Shown piece by piece: positions 1 to 5,400 of a stretch of 6,857 bases of DNA (position 1 is its first letter; every line of letters begins with the position of its first letter). The stretch is from contig PMUE01000170.1 of assembly GCA_003167055.1 (NCBI GenBank), positions 4,483 to 11,339 of the forward strand, read 5' to 3'. Made by a program: the position numbers and the translations under genes. The notes beneath the pieces were generated by a model. That model saw only the letters and a program-made list of their open reading frames with translations, was not told where the DNA came from and made no database searches. Origin of the DNA: Vulcanimicrobiota bacterium (GTDB lineage Bacteria > Vulcanimicrobiota > Vulcanimicrobiia > Vulcanimicrobiales > Vulcanimicrobiaceae).

Positions 1-431
1 CCTTTGCCGATCCCGAGAGCGCGCAGCGCGGTCGCGAACGAGCGCACGGCGGCGCCGAGTTCGTGCCACGTCATGGTCGCCAGTGCACGCGTTTCCGAGC
101 CGTGGACGAATACGATCTCATCCGCCGCGGCAGATCGCTCCCGGCGCAGCAAGTGCTCAGCGTAGTTGACGCGCGAACCCGTGAACCAGCGCGCGCCGGG
201 CATCACGCGGGCATCGAGCACCTGGTCGTACGGACGATCGGATTGTACGTCGTAGAACGACCAGATCGCGCTCCAAAATCCCGCCAGATCGGTGATCGAC
301 CAGCGACGCAATGCCTCATAGTCGCTGAAACGAAGGTCGCGTTCGCGCCCGAGCCAGTCCATGAACCGGACAATCTGCGACTGCGCGACGTGCGCGGGAT
401 CCGGTGTCCAGAGGAGTTGGCCTTCGGTCAT
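1..431 (-). CDS. aacS: Acetoacetyl-CoA synthetase, N-terminal part (cut by the left edge)
   Basis: This enzyme uses ATP to join acetoacetate to CoA, feeding acetoacetyl-CoA into PHB, ketone-body or isoprenoid metabolism in the cytoplasm. Reading the minus strand from the ATG at 431-429 gives 143 uninterrupted codons that run off the window. The peptide starts MTEGQLLWTPDP and contains VRFMDWLGRER, a tryptophan-rich stretch and ARWFTGSRVNYAEHLLRR. These are characteristic of the ACAS_N region of acetoacetate-CoA ligases; in acetyl-CoA synthetases the corresponding stretch differs. Full-length family members have about 650 residues, so the AMP-binding core and the catalytic lysine lie outside. 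No other start is available upstream, because an in-frame TGA (479-477) comes before any ATG, GTG or TTG. The ATG overlaps the TGA of the preceding gene (ATGA, 428-431), and the Shine-Dalgarno match is weak (AAGG, about 11 nt away), so translational coupling is likely. Specificity for acetoacetate is inferred from the N-terminus alone. Confidence 0.88.
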   Translation of the reverse strand, partial: MTEGQLLWTPDPAHVAQSQIVRFMDWLGRERDLRFSDYEALRRWSITDLAGFWSAIWSFYDVQSDRPYDQVLDARVMPGARWFTGSRVNYAEHLLRRERSAAADEIVFVHGSETRALATMTWHELGAAVRSFATALRALGIGK

Positions 432-1051
432 CGAGTTCGCAGCCTTGCTGGATCGGGCGACGTTTTCCCGCGAGCGTCACGCTGATCCATGGCGAAGGCC
501 TCCGCCGCGTCTAACGACCCCTTGTCAACGGTCATGCGGCGCATCCCACGCGGATAGTGGTCACCCTGATTCTCCGACAGCGACTTCTCACAGATCACCG
601 CCAAGTACTCGAAACTGGCCCAGAGCCCGCGGTCACTGACTTTGCGCCTAATCATGATTACTGGTTCAAGCTGTTTCCAGGTGTTGAATACGACGCCATC
701 CCACAGATCGCACACGAGCGTTCGGTCCACGATACCGAATTTTACGAGGACTCCCACAGTTTCAAAAAAGTTTGCTACATCGCGTATTGCGTAGAGCTCA
801 GGAGATAAGATCTCGCCTGCCAATTTGTTTCGCTCCACAGGATCGGCAAGGAGTTTCGGCACCTGTTCAAGGACAAAGCGCCGGGCCTGCCCGAATTTTT
901 CGGACTCAAACGTTTCGCGCATCTCAGTAATTGCCGCGAGCTGATTGCTCGATCGAGTGTGACGCAGTTGAACGATCGCTGCAATTGCCGTTGCCGCGAT
1001 GACAAGAAAAGTACCGAGGGATGCAATGGTACTCCACGCCTCTAGTGACAT
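428..1051 (-). CDS. DUF4760-like membrane-anchored protein, function unknown
   Basis: The 207-residue protein has one N-terminal membrane segment (about residues 9-29, alanine/isoleucine-rich), then QLRHTRSSNQ and a soluble helical part. Known DUF4760 proteins have the same plan: a short membrane anchor, a Q-x-R/K-x-x-x-x-N element, and helices with motifs such as DVANFFETVGVLVKFGIVD (about 91-109) and LWASFEYL (about 143-150). The function of this family is not known to me. The last 30 or so residues are polar and look disordered. The start is well supported: AGGGG at 1058-1062 lies about 6 nt before the ATG and overlaps the TAG of the upstream gene. The 3' end overlaps the aacS start by 4 bp. 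Parts of the gene are clearly poorer in GC than the surroundings (42% over 721-780 by hand count), which may hint at separate ancestry but is weak evidence. The family assignment comes from pattern recall, not from a search. Confidence 0.75.
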   Translation of the reverse strand: MSLEAWSTIASLGTFLVIAATAIAAIVQLRHTRSSNQLAAITEMRETFESEKFGQARRFVLEQVPKLLADPVERNKLAGEILSPELYAIRDVANFFETVGVLVKFGIVDRTLVCDLWDGVVFNTWKQLEPVIMIRRKVSDRGLWASFEYLAVICEKSLSENQGDHYPRGMRRMTVDKGSLDAAEAFAMDQRDARGKTSPDPARLRTR

Positions 1052-1060
1052 ATAGTTCCC

Positions 1061-1399
1061 CTACGAGCCGCCAGACAAGTTCCCGCCGTGAAATTGCCCG
1101 AAGGTGCGGGCCAGCATCACGCCCATGACGAGCGCACCCAATCCCGCCGCAACAACGCAATCCCAAGAACGCAGGTCGAAATTTCCAACACGAAAGACGA
1201 GAACGTAGCCGACTACCAAGTTGAAGAAACCCCAAAGAACGTTGACCGTTGATGACGACAGCCCTTTACCCGGCGGTTTCGCAAATGGGCTCTGAAAAGG
1301 ACGCCCCATCAAGCCGCTAACGAAATGCGGAATCCCGTTGGTAAGGAACGCGCCGCCAAAGAAATAAGCAACGTATGCAAGCCACATCATCCTACGCAT
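1061..1399 (-). CDS. Small conserved integral membrane protein, function unknown
   Basis: The product has 112 residues and about three hydrophobic segments (roughly 6-24, 50-69 and 81-97). Between the first two lies a polar, glycine/proline-rich loop with NGIPHFVSGLMGRPF, SPFAKPPGKG and SSS. I recognise this loop as conserved in small unnamed membrane proteins of several bacterial phyla, but no function is known to me. No catalytic or metal-binding motif is obvious, although His25 and His104 are present. It is the first gene of a minus-strand group: the DUF4760-like gene starts 9 bp after its stop and has its ribosome binding site at that junction. The ATG at 1399-1397 follows a purine-rich AGAAAGA, and the nearby ATGs at codons 4 and 5 follow TAGG, so the exact start is uncertain by a few codons. 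The 5' end overlaps the longest reading of the divergent peroxidase gene by 25 bp. Confidence 0.7.
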   Translation of the reverse strand: MRRMMWLAYVAYFFGGAFLTNGIPHFVSGLMGRPFQSPFAKPPGKGLSSSTVNVLWGFFNLVVGYVLVFRVGNFDLRSWDCVVAAGLGALVMGVMLARTFGQFHGGNLSGGS

Positions 1400-2004
1400 T
1401 CTTTCTGCGCTCGCGAATCCCCGGCCGTCGCCGGCGGGTTGGAGGCGCTACGAGCGCAATTTACGATATCCCCGTCGCCAAGATCGACGGTTCGCCCAGC
1501 ACGCTAGGCGAATTCGCAGGCAAGGTCCTGCTCGTCGTTAACGTCGCGTCGCAGTGCGGCTTCACACCACAGTACGAGAGCCTCGAACGTCTCTACAGCG
1601 ATGAGCGCGAGCGCGGCCTCATGGTGCTCGGATTTCCCACGAACGATTTTGGCGCGCAAGAACCGGGCGCGAATGAAGAGATCGCCGAGTTCTGTTCGAC
1701 GTCGTACGGCGTCGATTTTCCGCTCTTTTCAAAGATTTCGGTGCAGGGGGAGACTCGGCACCCGCTCTATCGCGAGCTGATCGCCGCCGCACCGCGTGCG
1801 ACCGAGAAGCCCGACGGTTCGTTTGCGAAGCAGATGGCGTCGTACGGGATCTCGCGCAACGACCCAAGCGACGTCTTCTGGAATTTCGAGAAGTTTCTTG
1901 TCGCGCGCGACGGCTCGGTTGTTGGGCGCTTCACCTCCGACATCACGCCGGATGATCCGCTGCTCGCCGGTGCGATCGAAGACGAGCTCGGCAGATCTCG
2001 CTAA
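1375..2004 (+). CDS. Glutathione-peroxidase-family thiol peroxidase (Cys type)
   Basis: The protein reduces hydrogen peroxide or lipid hydroperoxides. Numbered from the ATG at 1375, the family signature NVASQCGFTPQY carries the peroxidatic Cys61; Gln95 is in FPTNDFGAQEPG, and Trp169-Asn170 are in FWNFEKFLV. This is the complete Cys/Gln/Trp/Asn catalytic set. Cys107 in FCSTSYGVDFP is where the resolving cysteine sits in thioredoxin-dependent members, and the cysteine often found in the FPCN motif is Thr here. I infer a thioredoxin-using enzyme with a Cys61-Cys107 disulfide. Homology normally begins near SAIYDIPV (residue 27 here). The first 25 residues are Arg-rich and unlike the family, and they overlap the divergent membrane-protein gene, so the real start may be at 1450 (an ACG after GGAGG). 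The stop abuts the stop of the convergent AhpD-like gene with no gap. Confidence 0.93.
   Translation: MQATSSYAFFLRSRIPGRRRRVGGATSAIYDIPVAKIDGSPSTLGEFAGKVLLVVNVASQCGFTPQYESLERLYSDERERGLMVLGFPTNDFGAQEPGANEEIAEFCSTSYGVDFPLFSKISVQGETRHPLYRELIAAAPRATEKPDGSFAKQMASYGISRNDPSDVFWNFEKFLVARDGSVVGRFTSDITPDDPLLAGAIEDELGRSR
1441..1445 (+). promoter_or_regulatory. Possible Shine-Dalgarno sequence for the peroxidase gene
   Basis: GGAGG lies in the peroxidase reading frame, 4 nt before an ACG codon (1450-1452). The protein that would start there matches the usual N-terminus of the family (SAIYDIPV follows directly). No ATG, GTG or TTG in this frame lies between the ATG at 1375 and this point. Either translation starts at a rare ACG codon, or the upstream ATG is used and this GGAGG is chance. 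The spacing is somewhat short. Confidence 0.35.
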
Positions 2005-2574
2005 TCACCGTCCCATGGAATAGAACTCGGGATTCGGTCGCATGTCCATCAGGCCGGCCATACGATTCGAGAATCCAAAAAATGCAGCGATCGCGGCGAT
2101 ATCCCAAATGTCATCGTCGGAGAATCCCGCCTCGTGCATCTCCGCGATGTCTTCATCGGTCGCCGCGAACCCCGGTTCATTCACGTACGAAGCAAAGGCC
2201 AGCATCGCTCGCAGCCGGGGAGTAAGGTCCGCCGTTTGCCAGTTGTTGGCGATCTGCTCGGCAAGGATGGGATCCTTGCCGAGAATCCGTAGCGCAGCAC
2301 CGTGCGCCGTCATACAATACTGGCAACGGTTTTCGCTGGAGACGGCGACGACGATCGCTTCGCGCTCCGCGCGGGTGAGATTGCTCGGACCTTTCATGAG
2401 CACGTCGTGATAGGTCATGAACGCGCGGAAATGTTCGGGGCGTTTCGCGTAGGCGCGAAAGACGTTCGGTACGAAACCGATCTTCTGACGATTGGTCTCG
2501 TAGATTTCTCGAATATCGGCGGGGACGTCCGCTTCAGCGGGCTCACCGAAGCGCGATGCAGGCGTGCGACTCAT
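2005..2574 (-). CDS. AhpD-like peroxidase-related enzyme (carboxymuconolactone decarboxylase family)
   Basis: This 189-residue protein belongs to the CMD/AhpD superfamily, in the branch usually named uncharacterised peroxidase-related enzyme. The diagnostic element is ENRCQYCMTAHG: Glu81, the redox pair Cys84/Cys87 and His91 form the E-x2-C-x2-C-x3-H site that relays protons and electrons in AhpD. The N-terminal part, with IGFVPNVFRAYAKRPEHF (about 32-49), is also typical, as is the length. In this family the CxxC undergoes disulfide exchange and can reduce peroxides or peroxiredoxins; the partner here is unknown. The gene sits tail to tail with a thiol peroxidase, which fits a role in oxidative stress, but the two are on opposite strands and cannot form one operon. 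No clear Shine-Dalgarno sequence precedes the ATG at 2574-2572, so translation may depend on another feature or use a short leader. Confidence 0.9.
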   Translation of the reverse strand: MSRTPASRFGEPAEADVPADIREIYETNRQKIGFVPNVFRAYAKRPEHFRAFMTYHDVLMKGPSNLTRAEREAIVVAVSSENRCQYCMTAHGAALRILGKDPILAEQIANNWQTADLTPRLRAMLAFASYVNEPGFAATDEDIAEMHEAGFSDDDIWDIAAIAAFFGFSNRMAGLMDMRPNPEFYSMGR

Positions 2575-2669
2575 GCACGAGACGTTCGCAGGCGGCTTGG
2601 TAGACGCCTAGTCACAGATCGGGGCGATTGCACGTTGCAACGGCCATGCCTACATGGGGAGCATTTTTG
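2575..2669. promoter_or_regulatory. Divergent intergenic region between the AhpD-like and exported-protein genes
   Basis: This 95-bp gap must hold the promoters of both divergent genes. I cannot point to convincing -35/-10 boxes. It contains a small inverted repeat, TTGCACGTTGCAA (2628-2640: 5-bp arms, 3-bp spacer, overlapping the palindrome GTTGCAAC). This could be an operator, but it is short enough to be chance. Confidence 0.35.
2656..2661 (+). promoter_or_regulatory. Ribosome binding site that sets the start of the exported protein
   Basis: GGGGAG lies 8 nt before the ATG at 2670. The frame is also open from an ATG at 2628, but that start would put 14 extra residues before an otherwise normal signal peptide, and it has no comparable Shine-Dalgarno sequence. 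Confidence 0.65.
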
Positions 2670-3302
2670 ATGAAGGCCAATTTTATGGCAGCGTTGCTCG
2701 CTGCCGCCGGAACGATTGCGATCGCGACACCAGTGTATGCCGACGAAACGGCAACCTGCCGTGGTCCGCTTTCACCCACCGAGACCGCGTTCATCCAGAG
2801 CGCGCAGCGCGATCTCACCGCCCGCTTTCCGCATGCGAGCGACGCGGTTGCAGCCGGGTACGTGCGCTACACCGCGCCCGACGACACCGGCGCGATCAGC
2901 TACGCCGACAAGCAATGGACGTCGGATCCCACGCACCCAAGTCAACTGTGGTATGACGCCGACGGCAACCTGATGGGCGCCGACTTTTCCGTACCGCGGC
3001 CGAACAATGAACCGCGCCCACAACTGTGGGGCGTCGATCCGTGCCGCTGGTTCGAATTCAACGGTCACGTCCACTACGTCGTGCGGGAGCCGGGCAGCAA
3101 CAAAATGGTCTACGACCAGTGGATTTGGAACAAAGACTTCCTCGCCTTGGGCGGCAACGTGTCGAATCCGTCGGCCGACACCGTCGTCAAAGCCGGGCGC
3201 GTGCCGAGCGCCAACTATGTCGACACGATCTTCGAGTTCCCGACGCTCTGGGATTTGATCGTGTGGGTCAAGCCGCACACGCCCAACCAGCTCTTCTGGT
3301 AG
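2670..3302 (+). CDS. Exported protein of unknown family
   Basis: The 210-residue product starts with a clear Sec signal peptide: MKAN, a hydrophobic Ala/Leu stretch, and a predicted cut after VYA (residue 24), giving DETATC as the mature N-terminus. I do not recognise the family. The mature part is rich in Trp, Tyr, Asp, Asn and Pro and looks like a compact secreted domain. Notable elements are SYADKQWTSDPTHPSQLWYD (about 78-96), PRPQLWGVDPCRWF (about 115-128), the histidine pair in NGHVHYVVREP (about 131-141), and a Trp/Pro-rich end. Only two cysteines remain after cleavage (Cys30 and Cys125), so one disulfide is possible. There is no lipobox, membrane anchor or sortase signal, so a periplasmic or secreted location is likely. 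It appears to be a single-gene unit with its own ribosome binding site, ended by a strong terminator 4 bp after the TAG. GC content and coding periodicity look normal, and the gene appears intact. Confidence 0.8.
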   Translation: MKANFMAALLAAAGTIAIATPVYADETATCRGPLSPTETAFIQSAQRDLTARFPHASDAVAAGYVRYTAPDDTGAISYADKQWTSDPTHPSQLWYDADGNLMGADFSVPRPNNEPRPQLWGVDPCRWFEFNGHVHYVVREPGSNKMVYDQWIWNKDFLALGGNVSNPSADTVVKAGRVPSANYVDTIFEFPTLWDLIVWVKPHTPNQLFW

Positions 3303-3306
3303 GTCG

Positions 3307-3340
3307 GGCTCAGCGCTTCTTGCGCTGAGCCGTTTTCTTT
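3307..3340 (+). terminator. Intrinsic terminator of the exported-protein gene
   Basis: GGCTCAGCGC (3307-3316), loop TTCTT (3317-3321) and GCGCTGAGCC (3322-3331) form a perfect 10-bp stem. GTTTTCTTT follows at once, giving a U-rich tail on the plus strand. The stem begins 4 bp after the TAG stop at 3300-3302. On the minus strand the sequence after the stem is not T-rich, so the element works in one direction. It lies almost wholly within the last codons and stop of the convergent H1-like gene. Confidence 0.85.
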
Positions 3341-3552
3341 CCGGCCGCCGTCGCGCTGACGGTCTCGGCAACGCCCGAACCTGCTTCGAGCAAATCGCTC
3401 GCCGTCGCTAGAACTTTCGCGGTAGTCTTGGCTCCGCGTGCGATCTTGCCACGCACGCTGGTCGCTTTCTTACGCAACGTCGTCGCCGTTTTGCGGGGCG
3501 TCGTCTTCTTGGTCGATTTCTTGACCGATTTTTTCGCAGTTTTCTTTTTCAT
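3310..3552 (-). CDS. Short histone-H1-like, Lys/Ala/Thr-rich basic protein
   Basis: The 80-residue protein begins MKKKTAKKSVKK and ends KKTAQRKKR. It has 19 Lys and 6 Arg against 3 acidic residues, a net charge of about +22. The N-terminal 30 residues repeat KK-x-(T/S) units. A middle part (about 41-70) is milder, Ala/Thr-rich and probably helical, and the tail is basic again. This layout resembles bacterial H1-like nucleoid proteins (Hc1, AlgP or HU tail type), which bind DNA non-specifically through charge. DNA or RNA binding is therefore inferred from composition, not from a fold. I chose the ATG at 3552 because the repeat begins there; the frame stays open to 3618, and a start three codons upstream (MRV) is equally possible. 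The gene is divergent from the yihY-like gene across 68 bp, and its final codons form the terminator hairpin of the convergent gene. Confidence 0.72.
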   Translation of the reverse strand: MKKKTAKKSVKKSTKKTTPRKTATTLRKKATSVRGKIARGAKTTAKVLATASDLLEAGSGVAETVSATAAGKKTAQRKKR

Positions 3553-3620
3553 CACTCTCATCCGTACCCAGACGAGCAAGGCGTCACACGCTGCTCCGGA
3601 AAACTGGGCACAAAGCATAC

Positions 3621-4472
3621 ATGGAAATCGTCCCGCTGCTGAAGGAAACCGTCGCGAACTTTACGCGGCACAAAGGTCAATGGATGGCGGCCGCCATCGC
3701 GTACTTCACCATGCTCGCGATCGCGCCGCTGATCATCGTCGTGGTCGAAATCGCCGGCGCGTTCCTCGGCCAACATCGAGCGATCCTCGACGAGCTCTAT
3801 CGGTATCTCGCGCAATCGGCCGGACCCTCGGCCGAAATCGGCGTGCGCTCGATCGTCACGTCAACGTTCAATCAGCACAACGCCGGCGTGCTCGCGCAAA
3901 TCATCAGTTGGAGCATCTTCGTCCTGGCGGCAATTGGGCTGTTCACCGCGCTGCAGAGCGCGCTCAACACGGTCTGGGATGTCGAGATCAAGACGCAACC
4001 GATTCTCGAAGCAATTCGCACGCGAGCCGTCGCGCTCGTCGTGGTCATCTTCATCGCCTTGCTCTTGATGGTGCTGCTCGGCGTGGACGCGGTTCTCAAC
4101 ACCTCATCGTTCTTTTCGGCGGTGAGCAAGATCGGGCAGTTCGTCGTCTCGTTCATACTGACGGCTGTCGCGTTCGCCGTGCTCTTTACGTTTCTCCCGG
4201 AAACGCAGGTAGAACGGCGCAGCGCGTGGCTGGGCGCCGCCGTCACGGCGCTGCTTTTCGTCGCCGGGCAGTTCGTTCTCGGCTGGTATCTCGGGCGCGC
4301 GGCACTGTCGTCGACCTACGGCGCTTTCGGCGGCCTCGTCGCATTTCTCATCTGGGTGAATTACTCGGCACAGATCGTGCTGCTCGGCGCCGAATTCACG
4401 CACGTCCTTGCAACGCGTGCTAGTGATGCGTCTGCACGACGACGCCCCCGTTTGCCGGACCGACAGCCGTGA
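3621..4472 (+). CDS. YihY/BrkB-family integral membrane protein
   Basis: The 283-residue protein has the length and pattern of the YihY/virulence factor BrkB family (once wrongly called ribonuclease BN). About six membrane segments are visible, near residues 22-49, 92-114, 136-157, 172-192, 203-227 and 236-262. Family signatures are AAAIAYFTMLAIAPLIIV in the first segment, LQSALNTVWD after the second, and STYGAFGGLVAFLIWVNYSA with LLGAEFTHV near the end. The biochemical role is unsettled; transport or envelope functions have been proposed, and I make no specific claim. The ATG at 3621 has only a weak Shine-Dalgarno candidate (AAAG), but it puts the conserved start of the family (LLKETVANFTRHKG) at the correct distance. 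The last 17 or so residues are Arg/Pro-rich and non-conserved, and they overlap the end of the convergent lipoprotein gene by 53 bp. No terminator follows the stop. Confidence 0.93.
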   Translation: MEIVPLLKETVANFTRHKGQWMAAAIAYFTMLAIAPLIIVVVEIAGAFLGQHRAILDELYRYLAQSAGPSAEIGVRSIVTSTFNQHNAGVLAQIISWSIFVLAAIGLFTALQSALNTVWDVEIKTQPILEAIRTRAVALVVVIFIALLLMVLLGVDAVLNTSSFFSAVSKIGQFVVSFILTAVAFAVLFTFLPETQVERRSAWLGAAVTALLFVAGQFVLGWYLGRAALSSTYGAFGGLVAFLIWVNYSAQIVLLGAEFTHVLATRASDASARRRPRLPDRQP

Positions 4473-5385
4473 CCGTCCCATCCGTACACGAGTACGATGG
4501 CCAATTGTCCATCACATACGCCGACTGACTCGGGTACGCCAGTGAGTACGTCGCTTGCTGCGCGGGGGACACCTCCCCATATCCAACGCCATATGGTATA
4601 AAGTCATCTTCTCCGAGAAGCACGTCCTGTGATTCACCTGCCATCGTGAATGTGCCGGTGGCACCTGCAATGCAATCAATCCAGAATGAGGGGTAGGTCA
4701 GACCCGCTTGCGGTCCAGGTCCATAGCACGCGTAGCCCTGCGATATTATCAGGCTACCGTTCTGGACGAGACAGGCGGCGAGCTGATCGTAGTGGCCCGG
4801 ATACACGATGTCGTTACCGTCGGCATCCTCGAAAGCAAGTTCACCCTGGTAGCAATTCGAGGTTGGCTGCCCAAGGCTCTCGCAAGCGATGGCTCCCGCT
4901 GCGTTCTCCGACTCGCTGACAAAGCCAATTTGCGCTACGACGGCGTTGAGCGTAATATTCGCCAGCGAATTCGCGCCGGCTTGGAGCGTCTCGCTGACGC
5001 TGGCATCGCCGAGGATGTTGCCCGGGCCGTTTATGGAACTCGCGTCGTCGACCGCAACGGTAAACGTGTGCGTACCGGAGGTGGATACCCAGTTGATCGT
5101 ACACGTGCCGGTAGCCAGCCCATTGGCGACGGTACACGCCTCTCGATCGCCGGTGGCGTCCGAGTCGATCCACAGCGTTGCAAACTTCGTCGACGGCGAG
5201 ACGTACGCCGGCCGGCGTTTGCTGTTCGTCGTACCGGCCGGCGCCGCCCCAATGGTCAGCGTACCGGTTGCCGTTTGCTGCGTTACGGTGGGGAGCGACG
5301 AGCCATTGGGAGATGATCCGCCGCCGGAGCATGCTGCTAGGACGACGGTGCTTGCAATGATCGGCGCGAGGATTCGCAGTGCCAT
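4420..5385 (-). CDS. Lipoprotein with a lineage-typical KRRPAYVSPST beta domain
   Basis: The 321-residue protein opens with a lipoprotein signal peptide (MALRILAPII, then VLAAC with the lipidated Cys19). A flexible SGGGSSPNGSS linker and TGTLTIGAAP precede KRRPAYVSPST (57-66). A Ser/Thr/Gly-rich, beta-like domain runs to about residue 155 (ATLWIDSD, Cys84/Cys95, HTFTVAVDD, ITLNAVVAQIGF). I recall this block, with a basic RRPxYxSPST opening and a closing TLNxVV, from many exported proteins of uncultured Eremiobacterota-type bacteria. The rest (about 156-321) has six more cysteines and acidic turns (EDADGND, GEDDF) and no family that I know. It should sit on the outer face of a membrane, role unknown. 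AAAGGA 6 nt before the ATG is a good ribosome binding site. The gene follows the other lipoprotein gene by 15 bp and overlaps the yihY-like gene at its 3' end. Confidence 0.85.
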   Translation of the reverse strand: MALRILAPIIASTVVLAACSGGGSSPNGSSLPTVTQQTATGTLTIGAAPAGTTNSKRRPAYVSPSTKFATLWIDSDATGDREACTVANGLATGTCTINWVSTSGTHTFTVAVDDASSINGPGNILGDASVSETLQAGANSLANITLNAVVAQIGFVSESENAAGAIACESLGQPTSNCYQGELAFEDADGNDIVYPGHYDQLAACLVQNGSLIISQGYACYGPGPQAGLTYPSFWIDCIAGATGTFTMAGESQDVLLGEDDFIPYGVGYGEVSPAQQATYSLAYPSQSAYVMDNWPSYSCTDGTVTAVGPANGGVVVQTHH

Positions 5386-5391
5386 GGTAGG

Positions 5392-5397
5392 TCCTTT
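5392..5397 (-). promoter_or_regulatory. Ribosome binding site of the second lipoprotein gene
   Basis: On the minus strand AAAGGA lies 6 nt before the ATG at 5385-5383 and just after the TAA (5403-5401) of the upstream lipoprotein gene. It fixes the start, supports co-transcription of the two, and leaves no room for a separate promoter in the 15-bp gap. Confidence 0.7.
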
Positions 5398-5400
5398 CAG

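Noticed and set aside
63..485. Plus-strand frame of 140 codons at the left edge
   Set aside because: The minus strand in the same stretch clearly encodes the N-terminus of acetoacetyl-CoA synthetase.
2772..3371. Minus-strand frame of 199 codons opposite the exported-protein gene
   Set aside because: Its composition is typical of an antisense shadow (Arg/Val/Ala/Pro-rich). The plus frame has a signal peptide, a ribosome binding site and a terminator.
3553..3620. Possible -10/-35 boxes between the H1-like and yihY-like genes
   Set aside because: Matches were no better than expected by chance, so I do not report a promoter.
3428..4423. Long plus-strand frame (331 codons) across the H1-like and yihY-like genes
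   Set aside because: The translation is Arg-rich and low in complexity, shifts through two well-supported genes in other frames, and has no recognisable motif. It is a GC-rich shadow.
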